NCBI GenBank assembly: GCA_045611785.1
Contig: JAZKXV010000004.1
Span: 14,522-78,521, forward strand
Source: JAFTYO01 sp045611785
GTDB lineage: Bacteria > Pseudomonadota > Alphaproteobacteria > RF32 > CAG-239
DNA: 64,000 nt
Direction: 5' to 3'
The translations under genes and the position numbers were made by a program. The first letter of the stretch is position 1, and the number at the start of each line of letters is the position of its first letter. Below the pieces are notes generated by a model. That model did not search any database and was not told the origin of the DNA. It saw only the letters and a program-made list of their open reading frames with translations. This document shows, in pieces, positions 9,001-17,530 of the stretch.

Positions 9001-10236
9001 CGTGAGAAATCTCGTCACCATATTCCATATGGTACAAAGGTTTTAGTGGCTGAAGGCTCAAAAATTAAAAAAGGTCAAAAAGTTGCTGAATGGGATCCGT
9101 TTACAATTCCTGTAATTTCTGAAAAAGCAGGTTATGCACAACTTGTTGATTTAATTAATAATGTTTCAGTAAAAGAAAATATGGATGAAACAACAGGTAT
9201 TGTATCTAAAGTTGTTATCGATTGGCACTCAGGCGCATCTTCAAATGCAAACTTGAAACCAAGTATTGTAATGAAAGATGCTAAAGGTAAACCGGTTAAC
9301 TTTGATAATGGAAAAGAAGCTCGTTACTACCTTTCTGTAGATGCTGTGTTAACAGTTGATAACGGTACAGAGGTTAAAGTTGGTGACGTAATTGCTCGTA
9401 TTCCAAGGGAAAGTTCAAAAACAAAAGATATTACCGGTGGTTTGCCACGAGTTGCTGAACTCTTTGAAGCTCGTCATCCTAAGGATCAGGCTATTATATC
9501 TGATATCGATGGTATGGTTGAGTTTGGAAAAGACTACAAAGCAAAACAACGTATCAGTGTTATACCAAACAAAGGTGAGCCTATTGAGTACTTAATTCCA
9601 AAGGGCCGTCACTTGGTTGTACAAGATGGTGACGTTGTTAAGAAAGGTGATTTGTTGGTTGAAGGTACACCAGCTCCACACGATATTTTACGCGTATTAG
9701 GTGTTGAAAAACTAGCTGAATACTTAGTAAAAGAAGTGCAAGATGTATATCGTCTCCAAGGTGTTAAAATTAATGATAAGCACATTGAAGTGATTGTATC
9801 TCAAATGCTTCGTAAAGTTGAAGTTACAGTTCCTGGCGATACAACATTCTTGGTTGGTGAACAAGTTGACCGTGATGTATTTGAACTTGAAAATGAAAAA
9901 GTAATAAAAGAAGATGGCGTACCTGCTCAAGCAGATCCGGTATTGCTTGGTATTACTAAAGCTTCATTACAAACCAAGTCATTTATTTCAGCGGCATCAT
10001 TCCAAGAAACAACTCGTGTATTGACAGAAGCTGCTGTATCAGGAAAAGTTGATAAACTTTACGGCTTAAAAGAAAACGTAATTGTAGGACGTTTGATTCC
10101 GGCCGGCACAGGTACAGTATTACGCTCATTGAAACGTGTTGCAGCACAAAATGATAAAGAAATTTTGGCTCAGCGTGAAGATGTGGCAAATGAACAAATA
10201 GAACTTATGCCAACAGCCGATGAGCAAGAAGCATAA
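6067..10236 (+). CDS. rpoC: DNA-directed RNA polymerase subunit beta'
   Basis: This is the beta' subunit, 1389 aa, carrying the catalytic NADFDGD magnesium loop near residue 458. It has the N-terminal zinc site ([19 protein letters not shown], near 70-90) and the second zinc site ([13 protein letters not shown], near 880). The bridge-helix and trigger-loop region is intact ([20 protein letters not shown]). AAGGAG precedes the start at good spacing. It is cotranscribed with rpoB and ends at a strong intrinsic terminator 13 bases after the stop. The antisense 220-aa open frame inside it is a shadow of the biased codon use. Confidence 0.99.
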   Translation: [1389 protein letters not shown]

Positions 10237-10248
10237 AAAATAAATAAT

Positions 10249-10278
10249 AAAACCCCCTTACGAAAGTTTGGGGGTTTT
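10249..10278 (+). terminator. Intrinsic terminator of rpoBC
   Basis: AAAACCCCC (10249-10257) pairs with GGGGGTTTT (10270-10278) around a 12-base loop, directly after the rpoC stop. The U-rich 3' arm makes it a standard intrinsic terminator. Confidence 0.85.
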
Positions 10279-10300
10279 AGTTATAAATATAAATTTTGTA

Positions 10301-10329
10301 TTGACTCTTAAATAAAAAACTAGTATAAG
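10301..10329 (+). promoter_or_regulatory. Sigma-70-type promoter of ffh operon
   Basis: TTGACT (10301-10306) and TATAAG (10324-10329) are spaced by exactly 17 bases, just after the rpoC terminator. Transcription should begin near 10336, giving a leader of about 130 bases before ffh. Confidence 0.75.
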
Positions 10330-10372
10330 CTAGGCAAACTTTAACAAAATTAACATTAAAAAGTTTGTTTTA

Positions 10373-10439
10373 TATATACACTCCAAGGAGTGCCGCCAGT
10401 CAGCGAGGGTTCGCACACTGGCGTGCAATAGTTTGTATA
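10373..10439 (+). promoter_or_regulatory. GC-rich double-hairpin leader upstream of ffh
   Basis: In a very AT-rich leader, CACTC (10379-10383) pairs with GAGTG (10388-10392) around CAAG. Immediately after, CGCCAGT (10394-10400) pairs with ACTGGCG (10417-10423), enclosing a second stem GCGA/TCGC (10403-10406 and 10411-10414) across a CA/AC internal loop. Flanking TATACA (10375-10380) and TGTATA (10434-10439) could close the whole element. It ends 26 bases before the ffh start. There is no U-run, so it is not a terminator. It lacks the conserved core of the signal recognition particle RNA. Function is unknown. Confidence 0.5.
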
Positions 10440-10465
10440 GAGCTGCTTTTAACAAAGGGTATAAG

Positions 10466-11839
10466 ATGTTTGAAACATTAACCGACAAATTAGGATCAGT
10501 CTTTTCAAAAATCACCTCAAGGGGTGTTTTAACTGAAAATGATATAGATCAAGCAATGAGAGAAATACGCATTGCGTTATTAGAGGCAGATGTTTCATTG
10601 CCTGTGGTTAAAGAATTTATTGCAAAAGTTAAAAGCGAAGCTATAGGCGAAAAGGTTGTTCGCTCAATTCAACCAGGACAAATGGTTGTTAAAATAGTTC
10701 ATGATGAATTAGTTAAGCTTTTAGGTGATGATGCTTGTTCATTAAATTTAAATGCAGTGCCACCAGTTGTAATTTTGATGGTGGGTTTACAAGGTTCTGG
10801 TAAAACAACAACTTCTGCAAAAATTGCAGGTAAATTAAAGAAAAGCAAAAAAGTTTTAATGGCATCATTAGACGTATATAGACCTGCAGCACAAGAGCAA
10901 CTTGAACAGTTAGGTAAACAAATTGGTGTTGCAACCTTACCAATTGTTAAGGGAGAAAAACCTCAAGAAATTACCAGACGAGCATTAAAAGATGCTAAAA
11001 ATGGTGTTTATGATGTTTTGATTTTAGATACAGCAGGTAGATTGCATATAGATTCTGAGCTTATGACAGAGGTTAAAGAAATTAAACAAATTTCAAACCC
11101 ATCAGAAGTTTTATTAGTTGCAGATGCACTTATTGGACAAGATGCATGCAATGTTGCAAAAGAGTTCAATGAACAAATTGGTATTACAGGTTTAGCTTTA
11201 ACTCGAATTGATGGTTCATCTAGAGCAGGTGCTGCACTATCAATGAAAATGGTTTCCGGAGTTCCAATAAAGTTTTTGGGAATTGGTGAAAAGTTAGATG
11301 AAATTGAAGAATTTCATGCCGACAGAATTGCCGGACGTATATTAGGTCAGGGCGATGTGGTTTCTTTGGTCGAAAAAGCTATGGAAAGAGTTGATCGTGA
11401 AGAAACTGAGAAAATGGCGGCAAAAATGATGAAAGGTCATTTTGACCTAAACGATATGCTGAGTCAATTAAGACAAATGCAAAAGTTAGGAAGTATGGGT
11501 AGCATAATTTCCATGATTCCCGGACTTTCTAAATTCAAAAATCAGATTGAACAAGCCGGTATTGGTGATAATCTGATTAAAAAACAGGAGGCGATCATTC
11601 TTTCAATGACAAAAAAAGAAAGATCAAATCCGGATATCATCAAGGCGTCTCGCAAAAAAAGAATTGCGTCAGGCTCCGGTGTAGAAGTTCATGAGGTTAA
11701 CAAGTTGCTTAAATCATATGAGCAAATGTCAACTATGATGAAACAAATGGGCAGATTTGGCGGAATGTCAGGTCTTGCACAAATGATGAAAAGAAATCCA
11801 CTGGGCAGTATGTTCGGCGGAATAAATAAAAAGTTTTAA
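10466..11839 (+). CDS. ffh: Signal recognition particle protein Ffh
   Basis: Ffh binds 4.5S RNA and signal sequences of nascent membrane proteins and docks with FtsY through its GTPase. The 457-aa product has the N domain, the G domain with P-loop GLQGSGKTTT near residue 106, DVYRPAAQEQL and DTAGRLHID, and a methionine-rich M domain to the end (MMKQMGRFGGMSGLAQMM). The ATG at 10466 is chosen because AAAGGG precedes it at six bases and MFETLTDKLG is the family N-terminus; an in-frame upstream TTG at 10433 would add 11 unconvincing residues inside the hairpin leader. It heads the ffh-rpsP-rimM-trmD-rplS operon. Confidence 0.97.
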   Translation: MFETLTDKLGSVFSKITSRGVLTENDIDQAMREIRIALLEADVSLPVVKEFIAKVKSEAIGEKVVRSIQPGQMVVKIVHDELVKLLGDDACSLNLNAVPPVVILMVGLQGSGKTTTSAKIAGKLKKSKKVLMASLDVYRPAAQEQLEQLGKQIGVATLPIVKGEKPQEITRRALKDAKNGVYDVLILDTAGRLHIDSELMTEVKEIKQISNPSEVLLVADALIGQDACNVAKEFNEQIGITGLALTRIDGSSRAGAALSMKMVSGVPIKFLGIGEKLDEIEEFHADRIAGRILGQGDVVSLVEKAMERVDREETEKMAAKMMKGHFDLNDMLSQLRQMQKLGSMGSIISMIPGLSKFKNQIEQAGIGDNLIKKQEAIILSMTKKERSNPDIIKASRKKRIASGSGVEVHEVNKLLKSYEQMSTMMKQMGRFGGMSGLAQMMKRNPLGSMFGGINKKF

Positions 11840-11900
11840 GTCTTTGCCATAAGGGTTAAAACTTAAAGTGTGTTAATTTAACAAGAAAGGAAAAAATAAA

Positions 11901-12266
11901 ATGGCAGTTCGTATCAGACTTTCAAGAGGTGGTTCTAAAAAACGCCCTTTCTATCGTATTGTTGCTGCTGATCAACGCGCACCTCGCGATGGTAGATTCA
12001 TTGAAAAATTAGGAACATATAACCCATTGTTACCTAGAGATCACGCTGAGCGTTTAGTTGTTGATCAAGAAAAAGTTGTAGCATGGATCAAAAAAGGTGC
12101 TCAACCTACTGAAAGATTACAAAAATTATTTGCAGGTCTCGGACTTTGCGAAGCTCCTGTTGTTCGTGAACAACCTAAAAAATCAGCTCCACGTGCTAAA
12201 ACCGTTGAGAGAATGAAAGAAAAAGAAGCTAAAGCTGCTGCAAAAGCTGCAGAACAAGCTGAATAA
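11901..12266 (+). CDS. rpsP: 30S ribosomal protein S16
   Basis: The product begins MAVRIRLSRGGSKKRPFYRI, which is diagnostic of S16, a 30S assembly protein. At 121 aa it is longer than the roughly 80-residue E. coli protein. The extra C-terminal 40 residues are Lys/Ala/Glu-rich, as in many alphaproteobacteria. GAAAGGA precedes the ATG. It lies 61 bases after ffh in the same operon. Confidence 0.97.
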   Translation: MAVRIRLSRGGSKKRPFYRIVAADQRAPRDGRFIEKLGTYNPLLPRDHAERLVVDQEKVVAWIKKGAQPTERLQKLFAGLGLCEAPVVREQPKKSAPRAKTVERMKEKEAKAAAKAAEQAE

Positions 12267-12322
12267 TCTAAAAAATATATTTTTGTTATTTTTATAAGAG
12301 ACTTTACATAGGCAGAAAATAA

Positions 12323-12850
12323 ATGGAACGAATTTGTTTAGGAAAAATTACCGGCGTACATGGTATTAAAGGCGAAGTAAAAATCAAAAGCTTTACTTCA
12401 TCTGATGCCGATATCGGAACATATGGTAATTTGGAAAATAAAGATGGTTCAAAAGTTTTCGCCATAAAAGTTATAGGACATAGCAAGGAATTGCTACGTT
12501 GTAAAATAAAAGGCATAGATGACCGAAATGCTGCTGAAACTCTTGTAGGTACAGAGCTTTATGTTAATCGTGAAGTTTTACCCGATTTAGAAGAAGAGGA
12601 ATACTATTTAGCTGATTTAATCGGCTTAAAAGTAATTGATAAAAACTCTGAATTGGAAGTTGGTACTGTTGCCGGAGTGTATAATTTTGGTGCAGGAGAT
12701 ATTTTGGAAATAAAGGTTAATTCTACTAATAAATTAGAGATGATTCCTTTTACTAAAGAATATGTTCCTGACGTTAAAATTAGTGACAATTACATAACAG
12801 TTTCATCAGTGATGATGAATTATGTTATTGAAGATAAAGAGGAAGAATAA
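12323..12850 (+). CDS. rimM: 16S rRNA processing protein RimM
   Basis: RimM assists maturation of the 30S head and binds S19. The 175-aa product starts with the family motif CLGKITGVHGIKGEVKIKSF, continues with an EEYYLADLIGLKV linker into the C-terminal PRC-barrel domain, and is of normal length. No strong Shine-Dalgarno is seen. It sits between rpsP and trmD in the conserved operon order, with one base between its stop and the trmD start. Confidence 0.95.
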   Translation: MERICLGKITGVHGIKGEVKIKSFTSSDADIGTYGNLENKDGSKVFAIKVIGHSKELLRCKIKGIDDRNAAETLVGTELYVNREVLPDLEEEEYYLADLIGLKVIDKNSELEVGTVAGVYNFGAGDILEIKVNSTNKLEMIPFTKEYVPDVKISDNYITVSSVMMNYVIEDKEEE

Positions 12851-12851
12851 G

Positions 12852-13541
12852 ATGAAGGTTAAGCTTTTAACTCTTTATCCTGAAATTTTTCCCGGCTTTT
12901 TAGGTCATTCAATTACAGGAAAAGCCTTAAGCGAGGGCAAATGGTCGTTCGAAACCGTCAACATCAGAGATTATGCTTTTGATAAGTATGGCTCAGTTGA
13001 TGATACTCCTTGTGGAGGAGGAGCTGGAATGGTTATGAGACCGGATGTTTTAGGAGCTGCATTGAAAGCAAATTATACATCTGGAAAGTTGATTTACATG
13101 AGTCCGAGAGGAGAGCCATTAAATCAGTCAAAAGTGCATAGTTTAGCAACTGAGACAGAATTAACCATAATATGCGGTCGCTTTGAAGGTGTTGATGAGA
13201 GGGTTTTAGAAGCTTATAATGTGGAAGAAATCAGTATTGGTGATTATGTCTTAACAGGTGGCGAACAAGCTGCAATGATAATGCTAGACAGCATTATAAG
13301 GTTGTTGCCCGATGTATTAGGAAATGCTCAGTCATTTGAAGATGAAAGCTTTGAAAATAACTTATTGGAATATCCTCAATATACTCGTCCGATAGAGTGG
13401 GAAGGTAGAAAAGTTCCGGAAGTGTTATTAAGCGGTCATCATAAAAATATTGAGAATTGGCGTAAAGAACAGTCTATAAAAATAACAAAAGCGAAAAGGC
13501 CGGACCTTTTGAAAAAATATCTTGATTTACAAAAGGTTTAG
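12852..13541 (+). CDS. trmD: tRNA (guanine-N1)-methyltransferase TrmD
   Basis: TrmD methylates G37 of tRNAs using S-adenosylmethionine, which prevents frameshifting. The 229-aa product shows the trefoil-knot SPOUT landmarks: DTPCGGGAGMVMRPDV, ICGRFEGVDERV, and SIGDYVLTGGEQAAMIMLD, plus the C-terminal RPIEWEGRKVPEVLLSGHH. The ATG at 12852 is chosen because MKVKLLTLYPEIFP is the family start and AGAGGAAG lies just upstream; the earlier in-frame start at 12822 would overlap rimM. Translation is probably coupled to rimM. Confidence 0.97.
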   Translation: MKVKLLTLYPEIFPGFLGHSITGKALSEGKWSFETVNIRDYAFDKYGSVDDTPCGGGAGMVMRPDVLGAALKANYTSGKLIYMSPRGEPLNQSKVHSLATETELTIICGRFEGVDERVLEAYNVEEISIGDYVLTGGEQAAMIMLDSIIRLLPDVLGNAQSFEDESFENNLLEYPQYTRPIEWEGRKVPEVLLSGHHKNIENWRKEQSIKITKAKRPDLLKKYLDLQKV

Positions 13542-13581
13542 GTATATAAGATAACAAAATTTTTTAATAAGGGTAAAACTG

Positions 13582-13977
13582 ATGAACATACTTGAAAATA
13601 TTGAAAAAGAGCAAATTGCAAAGCTCACCGAAGGTAAAAACCTTCCGGATTTTAAAGCCGGCGATACCTTAAAAGTTCACACAAAAGTTAAAGAAGGTGA
13701 TCGTGAACGTATTCAGGTTTATGAAGGTGTTTGTATTGCTCGTAAAAATGATGGTTTAAACTCATCTTTCACAGTTAGAAAAATTTCTTTCGGTGAAGGT
13801 GTAGAGCGTGTATTCCCGCTTTATTCTCCAAACGTAGCAAAAATTGAAGTTGCTCGTATTGGTAAAGTACGTCGTGCAAAACTTTATTTCTTGCGTGCAT
13901 TACGCGGTCGTTCTGCTCGTATTGCTGACGATTTGTCTGCAACATCAAAAGCAGCCGCTGAAAAAGCAGAAAAATAG
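13582..13977 (+). CDS. rplS: 50S ribosomal protein L19
   Basis: L19 lies at the 30S-50S interface. The 131-aa product contains the typical FKAGDTLKVHTKVKEGDRER and YEGVCIARKNDGLNSSFTVR segments, with an Ala/Lys-rich tail. It is the last gene of the ffh operon, with GGG upstream of its ATG and a strong terminator 21 bases after its stop. Confidence 0.97.
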   Translation: MNILENIEKEQIAKLTEGKNLPDFKAGDTLKVHTKVKEGDRERIQVYEGVCIARKNDGLNSSFTVRKISFGEGVERVFPLYSPNVAKIEVARIGKVRRAKLYFLRALRGRSARIADDLSATSKAAAEKAEK

Positions 13978-13998
13978 TTTTATAAATAATAAGACAAT

Positions 13999-14034
13999 AA
14001 AAAGCTCATCGGTTAATCAATCGATGAGCTTTTT
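13999..14034 (+). terminator. Intrinsic terminator of the ffh-rplS operon
   Basis: AAAAAGCTCATCG (13999-14011) pairs perfectly with CGATGAGCTTTTT (14022-14034) and is followed by more T residues. Confidence 0.9.
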
Positions 14035-14092
14035 TTATTTAAGATTTAATATCAATACTGATCATAATCAAATGTGATTAAATCAGAAAATA

Positions 14093-14122
14093 AAAAAGCA
14101 CACCTTTTATGGTGTGCTTTTT
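14093..14122 (-). terminator. Intrinsic terminator of pta-ackA
   Basis: AAAAAGCACACC (14093-14104) pairs with GGTGTGCTTTTT (14111-14122) around a six-base loop. It lies just beyond the ackA stop on the minus strand, where the A-tract becomes the U-run. Confidence 0.85.
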
Positions 14123-14138
14123 ATTGATAAAATACAAT

Positions 14139-15317
14139 TTAGAATGCCAAAGCCATTGTGTCTTTAGCAATCATAAGTTCTTCGTCTGTTGGAATAACGA
14201 AAACTTTTACTTTTGATTCTGGTGTTGAAATTTCAATAGTTTGACCACGTTTATTGTTATTTTCTTCATTTAATCCAATACCTAAATAAGATAAACGTTC
14301 AATAACCATTTTACGAACCAAAGCAGCATTCTCACCAACACCTGCAGTAAATACAATTGCATCTACACCACCTAAAACAGCAATGTAAGCACCGATATAA
14401 CGTAATAAGTTATGAATATATACTTTCATAGCGTTAGTTGCTCTTTCTTCACCGCTTAAATAGTTGGCTTCAACATCTCTGTTATCAGAAAAACCGCATA
14501 CACCGAGCATACCGCTTTGTTTGTTCATTAAAGCGTTAACTTCATCAAGTGATTTACCTAAATTTTTCATGATGTGGAGTGGAATATAAGGATCGATATC
14601 ACCTGAACGAGTTCCCATAACAACACCAGCCAATGGTGTAAATCCCATAGATGTATCAACGCATTTGCCGTTATTAACAGCTGAAATAGAAGCCCCGTTA
14701 CCTAAGTGGCAAGTAATAATTTTACCTTCTTTACCAATGAGTTTTGCAGCTTCATTTGCAACATAAGCATGAGATGTTCCATGGAAACCGTAACGGCGAA
14801 TTTTGTGTTTTGTATAAAGTTCGTCAGGTAATGCATATAAAAATGCTTCTTTGCCCATTGTTTGGTGGAAAGCAGTATCAAAAACAGCCACTTGAGGAAC
14901 GTTTGGTAATAAGCTTTCAACAGCTTTAATACCTAAAACGTTAGCAGGGTTGTGTAAAGGAGCTAATTCTGATAATTCTTCAATTTGTTGAAGAGCTTCT
15001 TTTGTGATAAGAGCAGAAGACTTAAATACTTCACCACCGTGAACAACACGATGACCTACTGCGCTTAATTCGTCCATAGAACCAAGAGGACCGCTTAAAA
15101 GCATATCCAAAACTTCTTTAATTGCTTCAGTATGAGTTGGCAAATCAACTTCTTTAGTTTGTTTATTGTCACCTGCTTTTAATACAACATTAGAGCCTTG
15201 AATTCCGATGCGGTCAGCTAAACCTTTAGCTAAAACTTCGTAGTTATCACCTTCAACATTAAAAAGTTGATATTTTAATGATGAAGAGCCAGAGTTTAAA
15301 ACCAAAATTTTTTTCAT
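14139..15317 (-). CDS. ackA: Acetate kinase
   Basis: AckA interconverts acetyl phosphate plus ADP with acetate plus ATP. The 392-aa product begins with the phosphate-binding MKKILVLNSGSSSLKYQLF. It has GNGASISAVNNGK, DTSMGFTPLAGVVMGTRSGD and the C-terminal FTAGVGENAALVR. Length is normal. AAAGGAA lies upstream of the start. It is 20 bases downstream of pta on the same strand, so the two form the classical acetate-forming operon, giving ATP from acetyl-CoA. Confidence 0.98.
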   Translation of the reverse strand: MKKILVLNSGSSSLKYQLFNVEGDNYEVLAKGLADRIGIQGSNVVLKAGDNKQTKEVDLPTHTEAIKEVLDMLLSGPLGSMDELSAVGHRVVHGGEVFKSSALITKEALQQIEELSELAPLHNPANVLGIKAVESLLPNVPQVAVFDTAFHQTMGKEAFLYALPDELYTKHKIRRYGFHGTSHAYVANEAAKLIGKEGKIITCHLGNGASISAVNNGKCVDTSMGFTPLAGVVMGTRSGDIDPYIPLHIMKNLGKSLDEVNALMNKQSGMLGVCGFSDNRDVEANYLSGEERATNAMKVYIHNLLRYIGAYIAVLGGVDAIVFTAGVGENAALVRKMVIERLSYLGIGLNEENNNKRGQTIEISTPESKVKVFVIPTDEELMIAKDTMALAF

Positions 15318-15337
15318 ATTTCAAATTCCTTTTTTTA

Positions 15338-16342
15338 TTATTGATGATGAGCTTGTAAACAAGTAATTGCGATTGCACCTGCGATATCTTCAGCAAAAGC
15401 TCCGCGTGATAAATCGTTAACAGGAGCATTCAAACCTTGCAAAATTGGTCCGTAAGCTTCGCAACCGCCTAAACGTTGTAATAATTTATAGCAAATATTA
15501 CCTACATCCAAATTAGGCATAATTAAAACTTTTGCATTTCCGGCAACATGGCTTGTAGGAGCTTTTTTAGCCGCTACAACATTATCAACAGCGGCATCTC
15601 CTTGAAGCTCACCATCAAGTTCAATACCCAAATTAGCATATTCGTCTGATTTTAACATTTCTTTTGCTAAATTAGTTGCGTTTTTAACTTTATCAACCAT
15701 TTCACCTTTACCGGAACCATAAGTAGAAAATGATAACATAGCCACTTTAGGTTCAATGCCAAACTGTATAGCTGTTTCGGCAGAAGTAACAGCTATGTCA
15801 GCAAGTTCTTTTTCATTTGGGTTAATTACCACGCCGCAATCTGACATTATATAAGGAGTGTCATTAGCAACTAAAATTAAAAACGAAGACACGCTTCTAT
15901 CTTTTTTTGCCGATTTTATAATTTGCAGCGCAGGTCTTACTGTATCGGCAGTTGAATGATTTGCACCTGATACCATGCCATCTGCATCACCGGCTTTAAC
16001 CATTAAAGTACCGAAATAGTTATAGTTAAGAGCTGTTTTTGCAGCATCTTCTTGGGTCATGCCTTTATCTTTGCGTAATTCATATAAAAGGTTTGTATAT
16101 TTATCTAAATTAGCAGAAGTTTCCGGTTTAACAACTGTGATATCATCCATGCCCCAATTATTTTGTTTATAAAAATCTTTAATTTGATCTTCGTCACCTA
16201 AAATAACTATTTTAGCTGCTTTAGCGTCTGTAATAATATGAGCAGCAGTTAAAACTCTTTGATCTTCACCTTCAGGTAAAACAATGGTCTTAACATTTTC
16301 GGCAGCCTTATCCATGATGCCTGATAAAAATTTGCTTAACAT
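15338..16342 (-). CDS. pta: Phosphate acetyltransferase (short form)
   Basis: Pta converts acetyl-CoA and phosphate to acetyl phosphate. The 334-aa product is the short, catalytic-domain-only form, without the DRTGG/AAA-like N-terminal region of E. coli Pta. It carries IVLPEGEDQRVLTAA, MVSGANHSTADTVRPALQII and MLSFSTYGSG. The ATG at 16342 is preferred over the upstream TTA-rich extension (to 16384) because AAGGA sits eight bases before it. It is followed directly by ackA. Confidence 0.96.
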   Translation of the reverse strand: MLSKFLSGIMDKAAENVKTIVLPEGEDQRVLTAAHIITDAKAAKIVILGDEDQIKDFYKQNNWGMDDITVVKPETSANLDKYTNLLYELRKDKGMTQEDAAKTALNYNYFGTLMVKAGDADGMVSGANHSTADTVRPALQIIKSAKKDRSVSSFLILVANDTPYIMSDCGVVINPNEKELADIAVTSAETAIQFGIEPKVAMLSFSTYGSGKGEMVDKVKNATNLAKEMLKSDEYANLGIELDGELQGDAAVDNVVAAKKAPTSHVAGNAKVLIMPNLDVGNICYKLLQRLGGCEAYGPILQGLNAPVNDLSRGAFAEDIAGAIAITCLQAHHQ

Positions 16343-16492
16343 AGAATTTGTCCTTATTAAAGAAGTTAAATTTTTGATATACAAAATTAAGCACTATATT
16401 GCACAAATGTCCATAAAAAGTTTTGATTTTTGCAAGAAATTATAATAATATGCAGAGCATATGTAATGTCATAAGTATAAGGCTGATTGATT

Positions 16493-17521
16493 ATGAAGTG
16501 GATTTATGTTTTTTTACTGAGTTTGTGTTTAGTTTTTAATGCAAAAGCTAATAATGGTTTTGATGTCGGAATCAGTGTTAATGAACAGGGTGAAAACTCT
16601 GCTCAAGCAAAACAATTAGCAATGAGCAAAGCATATAAAGAAGCATTTTTAAAAGTAAGCGCCAGACTTATTGATGCCCAAAATATTAAGCAATTGGAAG
16701 AGCTTACAGATGATCAGGTTTCGCACTTTATTCGTGAAGTTGAACTTGTGGCAGAAAAAAGTACATCAACTTCATATATGGCAGATTTAAATATCACAAT
16801 AAATGAAAAGTTATTAAAACAATATTTAACTGAAAATAATTTGCTTAACAGCAATGCTATGCCTTCAAAAGTTTTAGTGATACCTGTTTTCAGCGATACA
16901 GAATATAAAGACAAGGTTTTGTTTGAAGACGGAAATATATGGAGAAATTCATGGCTTGAAAAAGGTCAAATAAAATCAGGCAATTTTGACTTTGATATCA
17001 TTGTTGATAATCCAGAAAACCGTAATGCAATAAGTAGTGAACAATTCGATTCGATAGATAAAAGTTTATATGAAAATTTGCGCATCATTAATGGTGTGGA
17101 AAACATATTTATTGCAAATGCAATCAGGGCAGGCGAAACAACCTTGGTTCTTAATATAAAATCTTATCCGAAGAAATCACAAAAAAGCTTTGTTGTAAAC
17201 GATAATCATCCATTTGAAAAAGCAATTGAGCAAACAGTTTCTTATGTAACAGATTTTATGCAAAATAAAGTTATTGACCAACCTGTTTTGCAAGGTAATG
17301 TAGATATAGTTTCTAAAATTAAATTAAAAGATTGGCTTGAAATTGAAAAACAGTTAAATACGATATCTCAAATTAAAAAGGTTGAACTTAAAACCTTTGG
17401 CATTGAATATGTCGTTTTTTCAATAGATTTTTCAGGAAGTTTTGATTCTGTTATTACCTTGTTGGCGCAAAAAGGTCTGTATCTTCAATTAATTGATGGT
17501 TATTATGTGCTAACAAAATAA
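16493..17521 (+). CDS. DUF2066 family periplasmic protein
   Basis: The 342-aa product starts with a signal peptide (about residues 1-20, ending near NAKA), so it is exported. The body matches DUF2066 in organisation: an N-terminal helical region with KQLAMSKAYKEAFLKVSARL, then two alpha/beta segments. Function of the family is not known. It lies six to nine bases upstream of a PerM-type permease, a pairing common in alphaproteobacteria, which supports the assignment. The ATG at 16493 gives the better signal peptide; a TTG two codons earlier lies closer to the AAGG. Confidence 0.7.
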   Translation: MKWIYVFLLSLCLVFNAKANNGFDVGISVNEQGENSAQAKQLAMSKAYKEAFLKVSARLIDAQNIKQLEELTDDQVSHFIREVELVAEKSTSTSYMADLNITINEKLLKQYLTENNLLNSNAMPSKVLVIPVFSDTEYKDKVLFEDGNIWRNSWLEKGQIKSGNFDFDIIVDNPENRNAISSEQFDSIDKSLYENLRIINGVENIFIANAIRAGETTLVLNIKSYPKKSQKSFVVNDNHPFEKAIEQTVSYVTDFMQNKVIDQPVLQGNVDIVSKIKLKDWLEIEKQLNTISQIKKVELKTFGIEYVVFSIDFSGSFDSVITLLAQKGLYLQLIDGYYVLTK

Positions 17522-17530
17522 GAGGAATTG

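Noticed and set aside
1880..10236. rpoB-rpoC fusion as in some Rickettsiales
   Set aside because: A stop codon, 20-base gap and separate AAGGAG site divide the genes.
10390..10431. Leader peptide from GTG at 10390 (13 codons)
   Set aside because: The only Shine-Dalgarno-like AAGGAG overlaps the GTG itself, leaving no spacing; the sequence is better explained by base pairing.
10373..10439. Signal recognition particle RNA (ffs) next to ffh
   Set aside because: The conserved 4.5S core with its GGAA tetraloop region is missing and the element is too short.
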